NCBI RefSeq assembly: GCF_022695595.1
Contig: NZ_CP074380.1
Location: forward strand, 3,918,001 to 3,982,000
Direction of reading: 5' to 3'
DNA length: 64,000 bases
Source of the DNA: Streptomyces sp. MST-110588
Lineage (GTDB): Bacteria; Actinomycetota; Actinomycetes; Streptomycetales; Streptomycetaceae
Under the pieces are notes generated by a model that saw only the letters and a list, made by a program, of their open reading frames with translations, was not told where the DNA came from and searched no databases. Of the stretch, positions 50,377-59,029 are shown one piece after another. Made by a program: the position numbers and the translations under genes. Every line of letters starts with the position of its first letter. The first letter of the stretch is position 1.

Positions 50377-51360
50377 ATGGCTGTCTTCGAGAAGATCACC
50401 CTCTCCAAGGCGATCAACGCATCGCTGCGCGCTTCCATGGAGGCCGACCCCAAGGTCGTCGTCATGGGCGAGGACGTCGGCAAGCTCGGCGGCGTCTTCC
50501 GCGTCACCGACGGCCTCCAGAAGGACTTCGGCGAGGAGCGGGTCATCGACACCCCGCTCGCCGAGTCCGGCATCGTCGGCACCGCGATCGGCATGGCCCT
50601 GCGCGGCTACCGCCCGGTCGTGGAGATCCAGTTCGACGGCTTCGTCTTCCCCGCGTACGACCAGATCGTCACCCAGCTCGCCAAGATGCACGCGCGCGCC
50701 CTGGGCAAGGTCAAGGTCCCCGTCGTCGTCCGCATCCCCTACGGCGGCGGCATCGGCGCGGTCGAGCACCACTCCGAGTCCCCCGAGGCGCTGTTCGCGC
50801 ACGTCGCGGGCCTGAAGGTGGTCTCCCCCTCCAATTCCTCGGACGCCTACTGGATGCTCCAGCAGGCCATCGCGGGCGACGACCCGGTCATCTACTTCGA
50901 GCCCAAGCGCCGCTACCACGACAAGTCGCCGCTGGACACCGAGGCCATCCCCGAGCCGCTGCACAAGGCCCGCGTCGCCCGGACCGGCACGGACCTGACG
51001 CTCGCCGCGTACGGCCCGATGGTCAAGGTGTGCCTGGACGCCGCCAAGGTGGCCGCCGAGGAGGGCAAGTCGGTGGAGGTCGTGGACCTGCGCTCGATCT
51101 CGCCCATCGACTTCGACACGGTCCAGACGTCGGTGGAGAAGACCGGCCGGCTGGTCGTCGTCCACGAGGCGCCGGTCTTCCTGGGTACGGGTTCGGAGAT
51201 CGCCGCCCGGATCACGGAGCGGTGCTTCTACCACCTGGAGGCGCCGGTCCTGCGGGTCGGCGGCTACCACTCGCCCTACCCGCCGTCCCGCCTGGAGGAG
51301 GAGTACCTGCCGGGTCTGGACCGGGTGCTGGACGCCGTCGACCGCGCGCTGGCGTACTGA
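50377..51360 (+). CDS. bkdB: Branched-chain 2-oxo acid dehydrogenase E1 beta (second copy)
   Basis: A 327-residue transketolase-like subunit: MGEDVGKLGGVFRVTDGLQK, DTPLAESGIVGTAIGMALRG and RIPYGGGIGAVEHHSESPEA, with VEVVDLRSISPIDFDTVQTS opening the C-terminal domain. It is clearly homologous to the first copy along its whole length and pairs with the E1 alpha just upstream (2-bp gap, with GGAGG inside the E1 alpha end). Confidence 0.95.
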   Translation: MAVFEKITLSKAINASLRASMEADPKVVVMGEDVGKLGGVFRVTDGLQKDFGEERVIDTPLAESGIVGTAIGMALRGYRPVVEIQFDGFVFPAYDQIVTQLAKMHARALGKVKVPVVVRIPYGGGIGAVEHHSESPEALFAHVAGLKVVSPSNSSDAYWMLQQAIAGDDPVIYFEPKRRYHDKSPLDTEAIPEPLHKARVARTGTDLTLAAYGPMVKVCLDAAKVAAEEGKSVEVVDLRSISPIDFDTVQTSVEKTGRLVVVHEAPVFLGTGSEIAARITERCFYHLEAPVLRVGGYHSPYPPSRLEEEYLPGLDRVLDAVDRALAY

Positions 51361-51383
51361 GGGCTTCGAGGAGAGTCGTGACC

Positions 51384-52925
51384 ATGACTGCAAGCACCGC
51401 CAAAGACCAGCGCTTCCGCGAGTTCAAGATGCCCGACGTGGGCGAGGGACTCACCGAGGCGGAGATCCTCAAGTGGTACGTCCAGCCGGGTGACACCGTC
51501 ACCGACGGGCAGGTCGTCTGCGAGGTGGAGACCGCCAAGGCGGCCGTGGAACTGCCCATTCCGTACGACGGGGTCGTGCACGAACTCCGCTTCGAGGAGG
51601 GCGTGACCGTCGACGTCGGTACGGCGATCATCTCGGTGGACACCGACCCGGGGGCCGGGCCCGCCCAGGAGACCGTGGAGCCCGCGGCGTCCGACGTGCC
51701 GGCCGGCGGCGCCGCTGCCGACAACGGCGAGGAGGAGGCCGAGCCGCAGGGCCGGCAGGCCGTACTCGTCGGGTACGGGGCGGCGCCCTCGTCCACCAAG
51801 CGCCGGGCCCGCAAGCCGCAGCCGGGCGCGTCGCAGCCCGGGACGCCGCAGCCCGGGACGCCGCAGCCCGGGACGTCGCAGCCGTCCGCGCCCCGTCAGT
51901 CCGTGGCGGCGGCCGTCCAGGCGGAGTTCAACGGGCACGGGGCCCAGGCCCCGGCACCGGCTTCCCCTGCACCGGCTGCCGCCCCCGTCGCCGCCGCCCC
52001 GGACCGTACGCGCCCGCTGGCCAAGCCGCCGGTCCGCAAGCTCGCCAAGGACCTCGGCATCGACTTGGCGACGGTCCTTCCGACCGGCCCCGACGGCGTC
52101 ATCACCCGCGAGGACGTCCACGCGGCGGCGAGTGCCACCGCACCGGCGGCCCCCGCGGAGGCGACAGGGACCGTGACGGCCGCGCCCGCCGCGCCCGCCA
52201 CCGACGACGCGGCCCGTACCGCCGCGCGCGAGACCCGTATCCCCATCAAGGGGGTCCGCAAGGCCACCGCGCAGGCGATGGTGGCCAGCGCCTTCACCGC
52301 GCCGCACGTCACCGAGTTCGTCACGGTCGATGTCACCCGCACGATGAAGCTGGTCCAGGAGCTCAAGCAGGACCCGGACATGGCCGGCCTGCGCGTCAAC
52401 CCGCTGCTGCTCGTCGCCAAGGCCCTGCTGGTCGCCATCAAGCGCAACCCGCAGATCAACGCCGCCTGGGACGAGGACAACCAGGAGATCGTCCTCAAGG
52501 ACTACGTCAACCTGGGCATCGCGGCGGCCACCCCGCGCGGACTGATCGTGCCGAACATCAAGGACGCGGGCACCAAGACGCTCCCGCAGCTCGCCCAGGA
52601 GCTGAGCGAGCTGGTCTCCACCGCCCGCGAGGGCCGTACCACCCCGGCCGCGATGTCCGGCGGCACGGTGACCATCACCAACGTCGGTGTCTTCGGCGTG
52701 GACACCGGTACGCCGATCCTCAACCCGGGGGAGTCGGCGATCCTGGCCTTCGGCGCGGTCAAGCTCCAGCCGTGGGTCCACAAGGGCAAGGTCAAGCCGC
52801 GCCACGTCACCACCCTCGCGCTCTCCTTCGACCACCGTCTGGTCGACGGCGAGCTGGGCTCCAAGGTCCTCGCGGACATCGCGGCGGTCCTGGAGCACCC
52901 CAAGCGCCTGATCACCTGGGCGTAG
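51384..52925 (+). CDS. bkdC: Branched-chain 2-oxo acid dehydrogenase E2 (second copy)
   Basis: The 513-residue acyltransferase has a lipoyl domain (K52 in VETAKAAVEL) and a linker containing QPGTP repeats. A peripheral-subunit-binding domain (VRKLAKDLGIDLATVLPTGP) follows, and the catalytic domain ends with ALSFDHRLVDGELG (HxxxD). The ATG ten bases after AGGAG was used; a GTG two codons earlier is equally possible. A strong terminator follows, so the operon ends here without an E3 gene. Confidence 0.94.
   Translation: MTASTAKDQRFREFKMPDVGEGLTEAEILKWYVQPGDTVTDGQVVCEVETAKAAVELPIPYDGVVHELRFEEGVTVDVGTAIISVDTDPGAGPAQETVEPAASDVPAGGAAADNGEEEAEPQGRQAVLVGYGAAPSSTKRRARKPQPGASQPGTPQPGTPQPGTSQPSAPRQSVAAAVQAEFNGHGAQAPAPASPAPAAAPVAAAPDRTRPLAKPPVRKLAKDLGIDLATVLPTGPDGVITREDVHAAASATAPAAPAEATGTVTAAPAAPATDDAARTAARETRIPIKGVRKATAQAMVASAFTAPHVTEFVTVDVTRTMKLVQELKQDPDMAGLRVNPLLLVAKALLVAIKRNPQINAAWDEDNQEIVLKDYVNLGIAAATPRGLIVPNIKDAGTKTLPQLAQELSELVSTAREGRTTPAAMSGGTVTITNVGVFGVDTGTPILNPGESAILAFGAVKLQPWVHKGKVKPRHVTTLALSFDHRLVDGELGSKVLADIAAVLEHPKRLITWA
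51819..51878 (+). repeat. 15-bp tandem repeat in the E2 linker, four units
   Basis: The unit CAGCCCGGGACGCCG, with small changes in the first and last copies, encodes QPGxx. It lengthens the flexible linker after the lipoyl domain. Confidence 0.9.
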
Positions 52926-52937
52926 GGCGCATATCGA

Positions 52938-52987
52938 ACGGCCGGTGCCCGGTACGCGCAGCCGTGCGCGTACCGGGCACCGGCCGT
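52938..52987 (+). terminator. Strong hairpin terminator of the bkd operon
   Basis: A perfect 23-bp stem around a GCCG loop, 13 bp after the E2 stop. No T-run follows, as is common in Streptomyces. Part of the right arm (24 bp) is repeated directly 28 bp downstream, which could allow a competing hairpin. It also ends transcription from the convergent deacetylase gene. Confidence 0.9.
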
Positions 52988-53024
52988 CGCCGTACGCGTA
53001 CCGGGCACCGGCCGTCGCCCGTTC

Positions 53025-53891
53025 CTACCGGCCCGAGGCCGTACGGGCGTAGTGCTCGGCGATCTCATCACTGGTCGTCAGCCACACCCCGGGGTGCTGG
53101 GCGACGTGTTCGAGTGCCTGGTCCAGGTACTTGTGCCGGAACGGCTGGCTGATCACGAACGGATGCAGCACCAGCGACATCACCCGCCCGCTGTCCGCCG
53201 AGTCCTCGTAGAGCTGCTCCAGTTGGTCCTTGACGATCTGGACGAAGTCCGGCCCGCTCAGGCTCTTGCCGACGAACAGGCTGATGTCGTTGACCTCGAT
53301 GGAGTACGGGACGCTGAGCATCCCCGGCACGTTCAGCGGGTACGGCTGGTCGTCGTTGCTCCAGTCGAGCACGTACCTCAGGCCCAGTTCGGCGAGGATC
53401 TGCGGCGTACGGAAGGTCTCGGTGAGCGCCGGCCCGAGCCAGCCGCGCGGGCGCCGGCCGGTGGCCTTCTCGATGGTCTCCACGACCTCTTTCAGGAAGG
53501 CGCGTTCCTCCTCGGGGGCCATGTCGGCCTGGAAGGTCGAGTTGTCCCGCCCGTGGGCGATCCACGCCCAGTCCCGGGCCCGGCCCGCCTCGATGATCTG
53601 CGGGTAGTGGGCGGTGACGGCGGAGTTGAGCATCACGCTCGCCCGTATCCCGTGCCGGTCCAGGCTCTCCATCAGCCGCCAGATGCCCACCCGTGGGCCG
53701 TAGTCGCGCCATCCGTAGTTCAGCGGGTCCGGCGCGAGTCCGGCCGTACCCGGGAAGATACTCGTCGACGGCCGGTCGACCTGGTAGTGCTCGACGTTCA
53801 GGCCGACGTAGAAGGCGATGCGGGCGCCGCCGGGCCAGTGGATCGGCTCACGTCCGACGATCGGGCTGTAGTCGAAGAGTTCGTTGTCCAT
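53025..53891 (-). CDS. Polysaccharide deacetylase-fold protein (PuuE/allantoinase-like)
   Basis: A 288-residue NodB-fold hydrolase. PIHWPGGARIAFYVGLNVEH is the first strand with an N in place of the usual catalytic D-D. RHGIRASVMLNSAVTAHYPQ and WAWIAHGRDNS form the metal region, with WLGPALTETFRT next. VLHPFVISQPFRHKYLDQAL carries a conserved His. The overall pattern resembles PuuE-type allantoinases and uncharacterised cytosolic deacetylases, and no signal peptide is present. The start at MDNELFDYSP has GGAGGT nine bases upstream. Confidence 0.85.
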   Translation of the reverse strand: MDNELFDYSPIVGREPIHWPGGARIAFYVGLNVEHYQVDRPSTSIFPGTAGLAPDPLNYGWRDYGPRVGIWRLMESLDRHGIRASVMLNSAVTAHYPQIIEAGRARDWAWIAHGRDNSTFQADMAPEEERAFLKEVVETIEKATGRRPRGWLGPALTETFRTPQILAELGLRYVLDWSNDDQPYPLNVPGMLSVPYSIEVNDISLFVGKSLSGPDFVQIVKDQLEQLYEDSADSGRVMSLVLHPFVISQPFRHKYLDQALEHVAQHPGVWLTTSDEIAEHYARTASGR

Positions 53892-54390
53892 CGTCCTGTA
53901 CCTCCGTACGGCCGGCACTTCTCACGTCCGGCCCTGTGGTGTGGTTCCGTATGGCACGCATGATCGAACGCTCCCATTAGTGAGAAGGTCAAGCGGGCCC
54001 GCTGCGGCAGCCGGCGGCAGGTACGGGTGATGGGGTCGGGGCCGCCGAGTCGAAGCCCAGCCATCACAACGTGTAATCGGCGCATGCGGCTTGAGTCAGC
54101 CCTCAGCACCCGTGATTACAAACACCGGCCATTTCTGTTATGGCGCAAATGGCCTGGCCAGGGCCCTAGTTCGCACCAGATCCAGGCTCTGCGCCGAATG
54201 ATGACATGCGCAGGCCACCGGTGTATGGTTTCGACCTCTGTCACCCAGGGTGTTGCTTTGGCCAGTGGTCGATTGATTGGTTGAACGCACCGGCGCCCCG
54301 GGAGCAGTGCCCTGCCCCCCACAGCGGGCCCGCGTGCACCGGATCCGGTCGGCCGGATCCAGGCCGCGTGCGCCGCGGAAAGGTTTGCCC
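53892..54390. other. Intergenic stretch upstream of the secreted protease
   Basis: About 500 bp with no supported gene. It contains a 7-bp inverted repeat (TGTAATC at 54072, GATTACA at 54114) and moderately AT-rich sequence around 54105-54285 that should include the protease promoter. A palindromic GGATCC pair occurs near 54351. No riboswitch that I recognise. Confidence 0.4.
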
Positions 54391-56112
54391 ATGTCCCGAA
54401 AACGGGCCGTGAAAAGACGGATACTCAAGCCCGTCCCTCTGACCGCACTGGCAGGCGTCGGCGCCTGTCTCGCCATCGTCGTCGTACCGTCCGCGTTCGC
54501 GGGCAAGGCGGCCCCGGCCGATCAGGCCGCCCCGGCCGGCGCGTGCACGATCCGCTCCGCGGACAAGCACTCCGAAGCGCCTCTTAGCTGCCTCGGCGTC
54601 ACCGCCTCCCTCGACCACCTGCCCGCCGTCGGCCAGCAGGCCACCCTGACCGTGGACGTCAAGGCACAGGCGGACGTGAAGAACGCCGGCCTGTCCGTCC
54701 AACTGCCGCCCGCGCTGCGAATAGCCGACGACGACTCCGGCCTCCCCGCGCCCACCACGGACGCCTTCGGCCAGCGCACCAGCCAGAAGCTGGCGCTCAC
54801 CCCCGGCACCCGCTCCGTCAAGCTGAAGGTCAAGGCCGTGGCCGCCGGGCCCGCCCAGATCCAGGCGGACATCAGCGACATCGACCGTCCCGACCCGCGC
54901 CGCGCCGGACACGACTCGGTGGAACTGACCGTCGGCACCACCAAGGGCTCCACCGACAAGGGAGTCTCGGTCACCAAGGGCCGTGCGACCAAGGTCCAGG
55001 GCCCCGGGCCTGGCCAGCGCAAGCCCCGCAAGACCACCCCCAAGACTCCGCCCCCGGCCCGTGCCAAGACCGGTTCGACACCGGCCGCGCGCGCCCAGGT
55101 CTGCGTCGGCGGCACCTTCCGCAACCGCTTCCAGTCCTCCGAGGGCGGCGACTGGAACGGCAAGGCCAGCCGGGACGAGCCGGTCAGCAACGCCAACATC
55201 ACCCTGTGGGGCAAGCCGACCGCGGGCAGCGCCACGCGGAAGCTCGCCACGGGGATGACCGGCAACGGCAACGGCAAGTTCAACCTCTGCTACACCCCGA
55301 CCACCGCCGTCACCTCCGCCGCCTGGGTGGAGTTCCAGACGCAGGCCGGCCGCATGTGGTCGGTGGTGGACGGCAACAACGGCCTCTACGCCACCGCCTC
55401 GTACGCGGCGAACAACATCTCGCGCAGCATCAGCCTGGGCGACGTGTACGCCAACACCGGCCAGAGCCGCGCCTGGCACGCCTTCGACACCCTCAACAAG
55501 CTGTGGTGGAACCGCGGTTCCACGACCAACTGCTGGGCGAGCAGCCAGCAGGACGGCCGCTGCACCCCGATCACCGTCCAGTGGTACCCCGGCTCCACCG
55601 ACGGCACGTACTGGATGTCCGGCGAGGACAAGATCCACCTCGCGGACAACGACCCCGACGCCGAGCACACCACCATCCACGAGGCGGGTCACGCCCTCAT
55701 GGGCAAGCTCTACCGGGGCTGGTGGCCGCAGGTGAGCAACTGCTCACCGCACTACGTCAACCGCACCTCCTCCGCGAGCTGCGGCTGGACCGAGGGCTTC
55801 GCCGACGCGGTGGCGTTCCACACGTTCAACGACACGACCTACTACTGGGGCAACGGCGGCTCCCAGGACCTGGCCAACGACCGCTCCACGAGCGGCATCG
55901 ACCCGGGCGACGCCTGCGAGGCGCGGGTCGCCACCGCGCTGGTCGACCTGTGGTCCCAGGTCGACGGCGGCTGGGTGAAGAGCAACTCCATGATGGCCCG
56001 GGACCCCCAGTCCAGCTTCCGCGAGTACTTCGTCACCGACCGGCCCGCCTACGGCCTGGACACCGGTACGAAGGCCCGGAACATCATCTGGAAGCACACC
56101 ATCTGGTACTGA
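54391..56112 (+). CDS. Secreted zinc metalloprotease (HExxH)
   Basis: A 573-residue exported protein. A basic N-terminus and hydrophobic core ([20 protein letters not shown]) form a signal peptide cleaved near residue 38. An Ig-like domain (about 50-185), a Lys/Pro/Thr linker and a second beta domain (about 235-330) precede the protease domain. Zinc ligands are in H430-E-A-G-H434, with E468 (in WTEGFAD) as the likely third ligand, so it is a gluzincin. Paired cysteines suggest disulfides outside the cell. The start ATG follows GGAAAGG. I do not recognise a named family. Confidence 0.87.
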   Translation: MSRKRAVKRRILKPVPLTALAGVGACLAIVVVPSAFAGKAAPADQAAPAGACTIRSADKHSEAPLSCLGVTASLDHLPAVGQQATLTVDVKAQADVKNAGLSVQLPPALRIADDDSGLPAPTTDAFGQRTSQKLALTPGTRSVKLKVKAVAAGPAQIQADISDIDRPDPRRAGHDSVELTVGTTKGSTDKGVSVTKGRATKVQGPGPGQRKPRKTTPKTPPPARAKTGSTPAARAQVCVGGTFRNRFQSSEGGDWNGKASRDEPVSNANITLWGKPTAGSATRKLATGMTGNGNGKFNLCYTPTTAVTSAAWVEFQTQAGRMWSVVDGNNGLYATASYAANNISRSISLGDVYANTGQSRAWHAFDTLNKLWWNRGSTTNCWASSQQDGRCTPITVQWYPGSTDGTYWMSGEDKIHLADNDPDAEHTTIHEAGHALMGKLYRGWWPQVSNCSPHYVNRTSSASCGWTEGFADAVAFHTFNDTTYYWGNGGSQDLANDRSTSGIDPGDACEARVATALVDLWSQVDGGWVKSNSMMARDPQSSFREYFVTDRPAYGLDTGTKARNIIWKHTIWY

Positions 56113-56152
56113 CCGGTTCCGACGACTCACCGTAGTCGATCACACGCGCACA

Positions 56153-56181
56153 GGGACCGGGCCGACTGTCGGCCCGGTCCC
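56153..56181. terminator. Bidirectional hairpin after the protease gene
   Basis: GGGACCGGGCCGA and TCGGCCCGGTCCC form a 13-bp stem around CTG. It lies between the protease stop and the convergent small peptide gene. Confidence 0.85.
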
Positions 56182-56213
56182 CGTGCGTCGCGTCCGTGAC
56201 GGCTCTCCCGGCA

Positions 56214-56390
56214 CTACCCGCGGATGATCTCCACCGCGCGGGTCAGGGGCCCCACCGGGCCGTTCGGCGCCGACCGGTCGCCGTGCGTGGCGCCGGCGGT
56301 CAGCGCGGTTCCCGCCCACAGTGCGGCCATCAGCAGAACGATCAGCGTGGCGTTGCGGGTGCGGCGGCCGGCGTTCGTCCTGGGCTGCAT
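56214..56390 (-). CDS. Small membrane or secreted peptide, 58 residues
   Basis: A short frame opens with MQPRTNAGRRTRNATLIVLL, has a hydrophobic stretch at 14-33 and ends TRAVEIIRG before TAG. A basic N-terminus followed by one hydrophobic helix with ALTAGA after it fits a signal peptide or a single-pass anchor. GGGGAGAGG lies four bases upstream of the ATG. GC in third positions is high through the frame, supporting coding. No family is recognised. It converges on the protease gene with a hairpin between. Confidence 0.7.
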   Translation of the reverse strand: MQPRTNAGRRTRNATLIVLLMAALWAGTALTAGATHGDRSAPNGPVGPLTRAVEIIRG

Positions 56391-56632
56391 GGGTCCTCTC
56401 CCCTTACGTACGGATCGGGGCCTGGTGGCCCCCCTTCCATTACGTCACGGGAAACCCCCCGTCCTCGTACGCGCCAGGTACATATTCACGTCAGCCTTAA
56501 GTCGGACAGGGCATCCACCCTGAGGCGCAGAACCCGAAAGAGTGCGCCGCCGACGGGCGCGCTGTTTACGGTCACCGCGCTGTCTACGGTCACGCGGTGA
56601 GCACCGACACCCGGCAGCCGCCCCCCGCCCCT

Positions 56633-56880
56633 CTAAAGATCAACTTCCGCCCACACCGTCTTCCCCGCCGCCCGCACCTCCGTCCCCCACCGGTCGGCGA
56701 TCATCCCGACGATCACGATCACGATCACGATCACGATCACGAGCCCGTGCCCACCCGTCCCGGCGCCCCGGGGGCCGCGCGTGCGGCAGCCGCCCGGCCC
56801 CCGGATCACTCACCTCGATCCGCAGCGTCATCCCGCTCATCACCGTCCGTACCCGGAACAGCCGGTTACGCAGCGATCCG
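56633..56880 (-). pseudogene. 3' remnant of a HATPase (RsbW-like) anti-sigma/ATP-binding gene
   Basis: Read on the minus strand, one frame ends ADRWGTEVRAAGKTVWAEVDL-stop (broken here only for length), the typical C-terminus of Streptomyces HATPase_c regulators. A second frame upstream gives TLRIEVSDPGAGRLPHARPP, the preceding beta strand. A frameshift lies between them near 56750-56770. The GATCAC repeat has expanded the middle to VIVIVIVIV. No start or nucleotide-binding N-box remains. The next remnant begins immediately beyond, on the other strand. Confidence 0.7.
56711..56740 (+). repeat. GATCAC hexamer repeat, five units
   Basis: Five exact units in tandem inside the HATPase remnant. 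In the remnant's frame they read Val-Ile repeats, where intact homologues have a single GLLIV-type strand. Confidence 0.9.
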
Positions 56881-56884
56881 TGCA

Positions 56885-57013
56885 GCTACCGTATGGGTGG
56901 AGAACGAGAAGGCATCAGCCGCGTACGCCGAGTCATTCGACCGTGCCGCCCGGCTCAGCCTGTCACAACACGACTCAACCGTGCTGATCGAGAGTATCCG
57001 GAAGGAATCGTGA
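56885..57013 (+). pseudogene. 3' remnant of an XRE/DUF5753 regulator (whiJ-like)
   Basis: The frame ending at TGA reads ATVWVENEKASAAYAESFDR, then AARLSLSQHDSTVLIESI. This is the last part of the DUF5753 domain found in Streptomyces XRE regulators. Upstream the frame enters the antisense of the HATPase remnant, so the helix-turn-helix and most of DUF5753 are missing. An intact DUF397 gene follows three bases after the stop, as in complete whiJ-like loci. Confidence 0.7.
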
Positions 57014-57016
57014 GCC

Positions 57017-57211
57017 GTGGCCGAGTACACATTCGTGACGTCCAGCCACAGCACCCTCAGTGGCGAGTGCGTCGAGGTAGCGATGAACAACCCGGGAGAG
57101 GTCGCGGTCCGGGACTCCAAAGATCCGGACGGCCCCATACTCCGTTTCGGGGCGGCCGAGTGGGCGGCCTTCCAAGAAGCCGTGGCGCAGGACGGCTCCA
57201 TATTTCGGTGA
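57017..57211 (+). CDS. DUF397 domain protein
   Basis: A 64-residue protein that matches DUF397 throughout: FVTSSHSTLSGECVEVAMN, VAVRDSKDPDGPILRF and WAAFQEAV. In complete loci such small proteins are paired with an XRE/DUF5753 regulator and act as its partner or antagonist in development. Here the partner is reduced to a C-terminal stub ending three bases upstream. The GTG start follows GGAAGGA. The gene looks intact but may be orphaned. Confidence 0.9.
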   Translation: MAEYTFVTSSHSTLSGECVEVAMNNPGEVAVRDSKDPDGPILRFGAAEWAAFQEAVAQDGSIFR

Positions 57212-57275
57212 ACGGGACTCGGGCGGCCCACCCCCGTGTCGGCGGAGACGGCGCCGACCGGCCGTCGAGGGCCGA

Positions 57276-58010
57276 TCAGGCGGTGTCGCCCGGGGGCGTT
57301 TCGGTTCTGGTGTAGAGGACCTCGCGGCCCTGCTCGGCGGCGCGGATCAGCGCTTCGCTGACGAAGTCGAGGAAGCGGGCGGCGTTTTCGAGGCGGTGGG
57401 CGGCCGGGGTGCCGTGGCCGAGGATGCCGACGCCCTGCCGGGCGGTCTCGATGAACTCGTCGTTGGCGCGGGCGCTGCGGAGCATCGACTGGTACCAGAG
57501 GTCGTCGTCCACGACATAGCGCTCGCGGCGGCGCTCGTCGCGTTCCCGGCGGACGAGGTCCAGGCCCTCCAGGAACGTGATCGCCTTGGAGATGGACGCC
57601 GGGCTGACCTGGAGGCGCTGGGCGAGTTCGGAGGCGGTGAGGCTGCCGCTGTCGGTGGTGTAGAGGCAGCCCAGTACCCGGGCCATCATCTTGGGCAGGC
57701 CCGAGGTCATGAAGACGGTGGTCAGCGTCTCCTGGTAGTCGCGTACGGCCTCGGCGTCGCGCCCGTACGGCTGCGGGAGTGCCTGCGACCCCTGGGGCGC
57801 GGTCGGCCGGCGTCGTTGGGTGCGCTGCTGGGTGGCGCGGTGGGCCAGGTCGGCGCGGTATCCGGTGGGACCGCCGTTCCGCGTCACCTCACGCGTGATC
57901 GTGGAGGTCGGGCGGCCGAGACGGCGGGCGATCTCGGCGTAGGCCAAACCGTCGGACAGCCCGGCCGCGATCTGCTGGCGCTCCTGCTGGGTGAGTCTGC
58001 CTCCCGGCAT
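57276..58010 (-). CDS. GbsR/MarR-type regulator with N-terminal HTH_38 segment
   Basis: The 244-residue protein has two DNA-binding parts. Residues 1-60 resemble the helix-turn-helix of IS30-type proteins (LTQQERQQIAAGLSDGLAYA, RRLGRPTSTITREV). Residues 95-190 are a winged helix of the GbsR/MarR type (SELAQRLQVSPASISKAITF, RRERYVVDDDLWYQSML). Such fusions control divergently placed DUF4097 or transporter genes in Streptomyces. The start at MPGGRLTQQE has AAGGGGG upstream; other ATGs lie 5 and 11 codons earlier. It is divergent from a DUF4097 gene. Confidence 0.85.
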   Translation of the reverse strand: MPGGRLTQQERQQIAAGLSDGLAYAEIARRLGRPTSTITREVTRNGGPTGYRADLAHRATQQRTQRRRPTAPQGSQALPQPYGRDAEAVRDYQETLTTVFMTSGLPKMMARVLGCLYTTDSGSLTASELAQRLQVSPASISKAITFLEGLDLVRRERDERRRERYVVDDDLWYQSMLRSARANDEFIETARQGVGILGHGTPAAHRLENAARFLDFVSEALIRAAEQGREVLYTRTETPPGDTA

Positions 58011-58200
58011 CACGGCCCCCTTCATGCCCCACAGGTGGTCCATGGGTGCTGCTTCTCGGTGTTCCTCGACGCCTTCACCATAGCGTTCAGCTCCTAGTAA
58101 GTGCAACGACCGGTGGTCTCGTCATTGCGTTAGGCGTGAAGGCGTTGCAACGATTTGCAGCCACTCACCTGCGCAGATGTTGTTTTGAAGCAATGTCGGT

Positions 58201-58223
58201 GTTGCTGATACCTGGAAAGCAAC
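58201..58223. promoter_or_regulatory. Inverted repeat in the GbsR/DUF4097 spacer
   Basis: GTTGCT-N11-AGCAAC is a 6-bp inverted repeat 54 bp before the DUF4097 start. Related GCAACG words also occur near 58105 and 58145. The cluster suggests the binding region of the divergent regulator. Confidence 0.45.
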
Positions 58224-58276
58224 GTAGCGTTTCCATCGTTCGGAAACGGCGACCCATCAGCACAAGGGAGAGCACG

Positions 58277-58939
58277 ATGCAGAAGTTCGACACCCCGGCC
58301 CCGATCTCCGCCGTCCTGACCGTCCCCGCGGGACGTGTCCAGTTCATCGCCGCGGACCGGGCCGACACCGTGGTCGAGGTCCGTCCCGCGAACGCCGCGA
58401 AGGGGCGTGACGTGAAGGCGGCGGAGCAGACCACGGTCGACTACGCCGATGGGGTCCTGCGGATCGAGAACGCGGCGAAGAACCAGTACCTCGGCCCCTC
58501 CGGGGCCGTCGAGGTGACGGTCAAGCTGCCCGCCGGTTCCCGGGTCGAGGGCAGGGCGGCGGGCACCGAACTCCGTACCCTCGGCCGCCTCGGCGACGTC
58601 GCCTTCGAGGGCGCGTACCGCCAGATCAAGGTGGATGAGGCCGCGAGCCTCCGGCTGACCGCGGTCGACGGCGACGTGGAGGTCGGCCGACTGGGCGGGG
58701 CCTCGGAGATCAGCACCGCGAGGGGCGACATCCGGATCGCCGAGGCCATGGGCGGCACGGTCGTACTCAGCACCCGGTCCGGTGACATCACCGTCGCCGC
58801 ATCCCGCGGAGTCAGTGCCTCTCTGGACGCGGGCACCAGCCACGGCCGTATCAACAACGCCCTCAAGAACGACGGCACCGCCGGTCTCGACATCCGCGCC
58901 ACCACCCCCAACGGCGACATCACCGCCCGCAGCCTCTGA
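58277..58939 (+). CDS. DUF4097 beta-helix-like protein
   Basis: The 220-residue protein is made of short beta repeats of the DUF4097 (adhesin-like) type: LRTLGRLGDVAFEGAYRQIK, VDGDVEVGRLGGASEIST, ARGDIRIAEAMGGTVVLSTR and SGDITVAASRGVSASLDAGT. No signal peptide or membrane helix is seen, so it is cytosolic. The start ATG has AAGGGAGAG upstream. In related loci an ABC transporter pair follows; here the next gene is a beta-lactamase-fold hydrolase. Role unknown. Confidence 0.88.
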   Translation: MQKFDTPAPISAVLTVPAGRVQFIAADRADTVVEVRPANAAKGRDVKAAEQTTVDYADGVLRIENAAKNQYLGPSGAVEVTVKLPAGSRVEGRAAGTELRTLGRLGDVAFEGAYRQIKVDEAASLRLTAVDGDVEVGRLGGASEISTARGDIRIAEAMGGTVVLSTRSGDITVAASRGVSASLDAGTSHGRINNALKNDGTAGLDIRATTPNGDITARSL

Positions 58940-59029
58940 CCTGCTCCCCACAGCACCTCGCCGCGCCAACCAGCCACCCACCCACCCAGTCACTCACTCA
59001 TCCACACACCCCACGAGGAGCCCACAGTC

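Noticed and set aside
57276..58010. N-terminal IS30-like helix-turn-helix considered as part of a transposase
   Set aside because: No integrase core or terminal inverted repeats are present, and the second half is a complete GbsR/MarR winged helix; it reads as a regulator.
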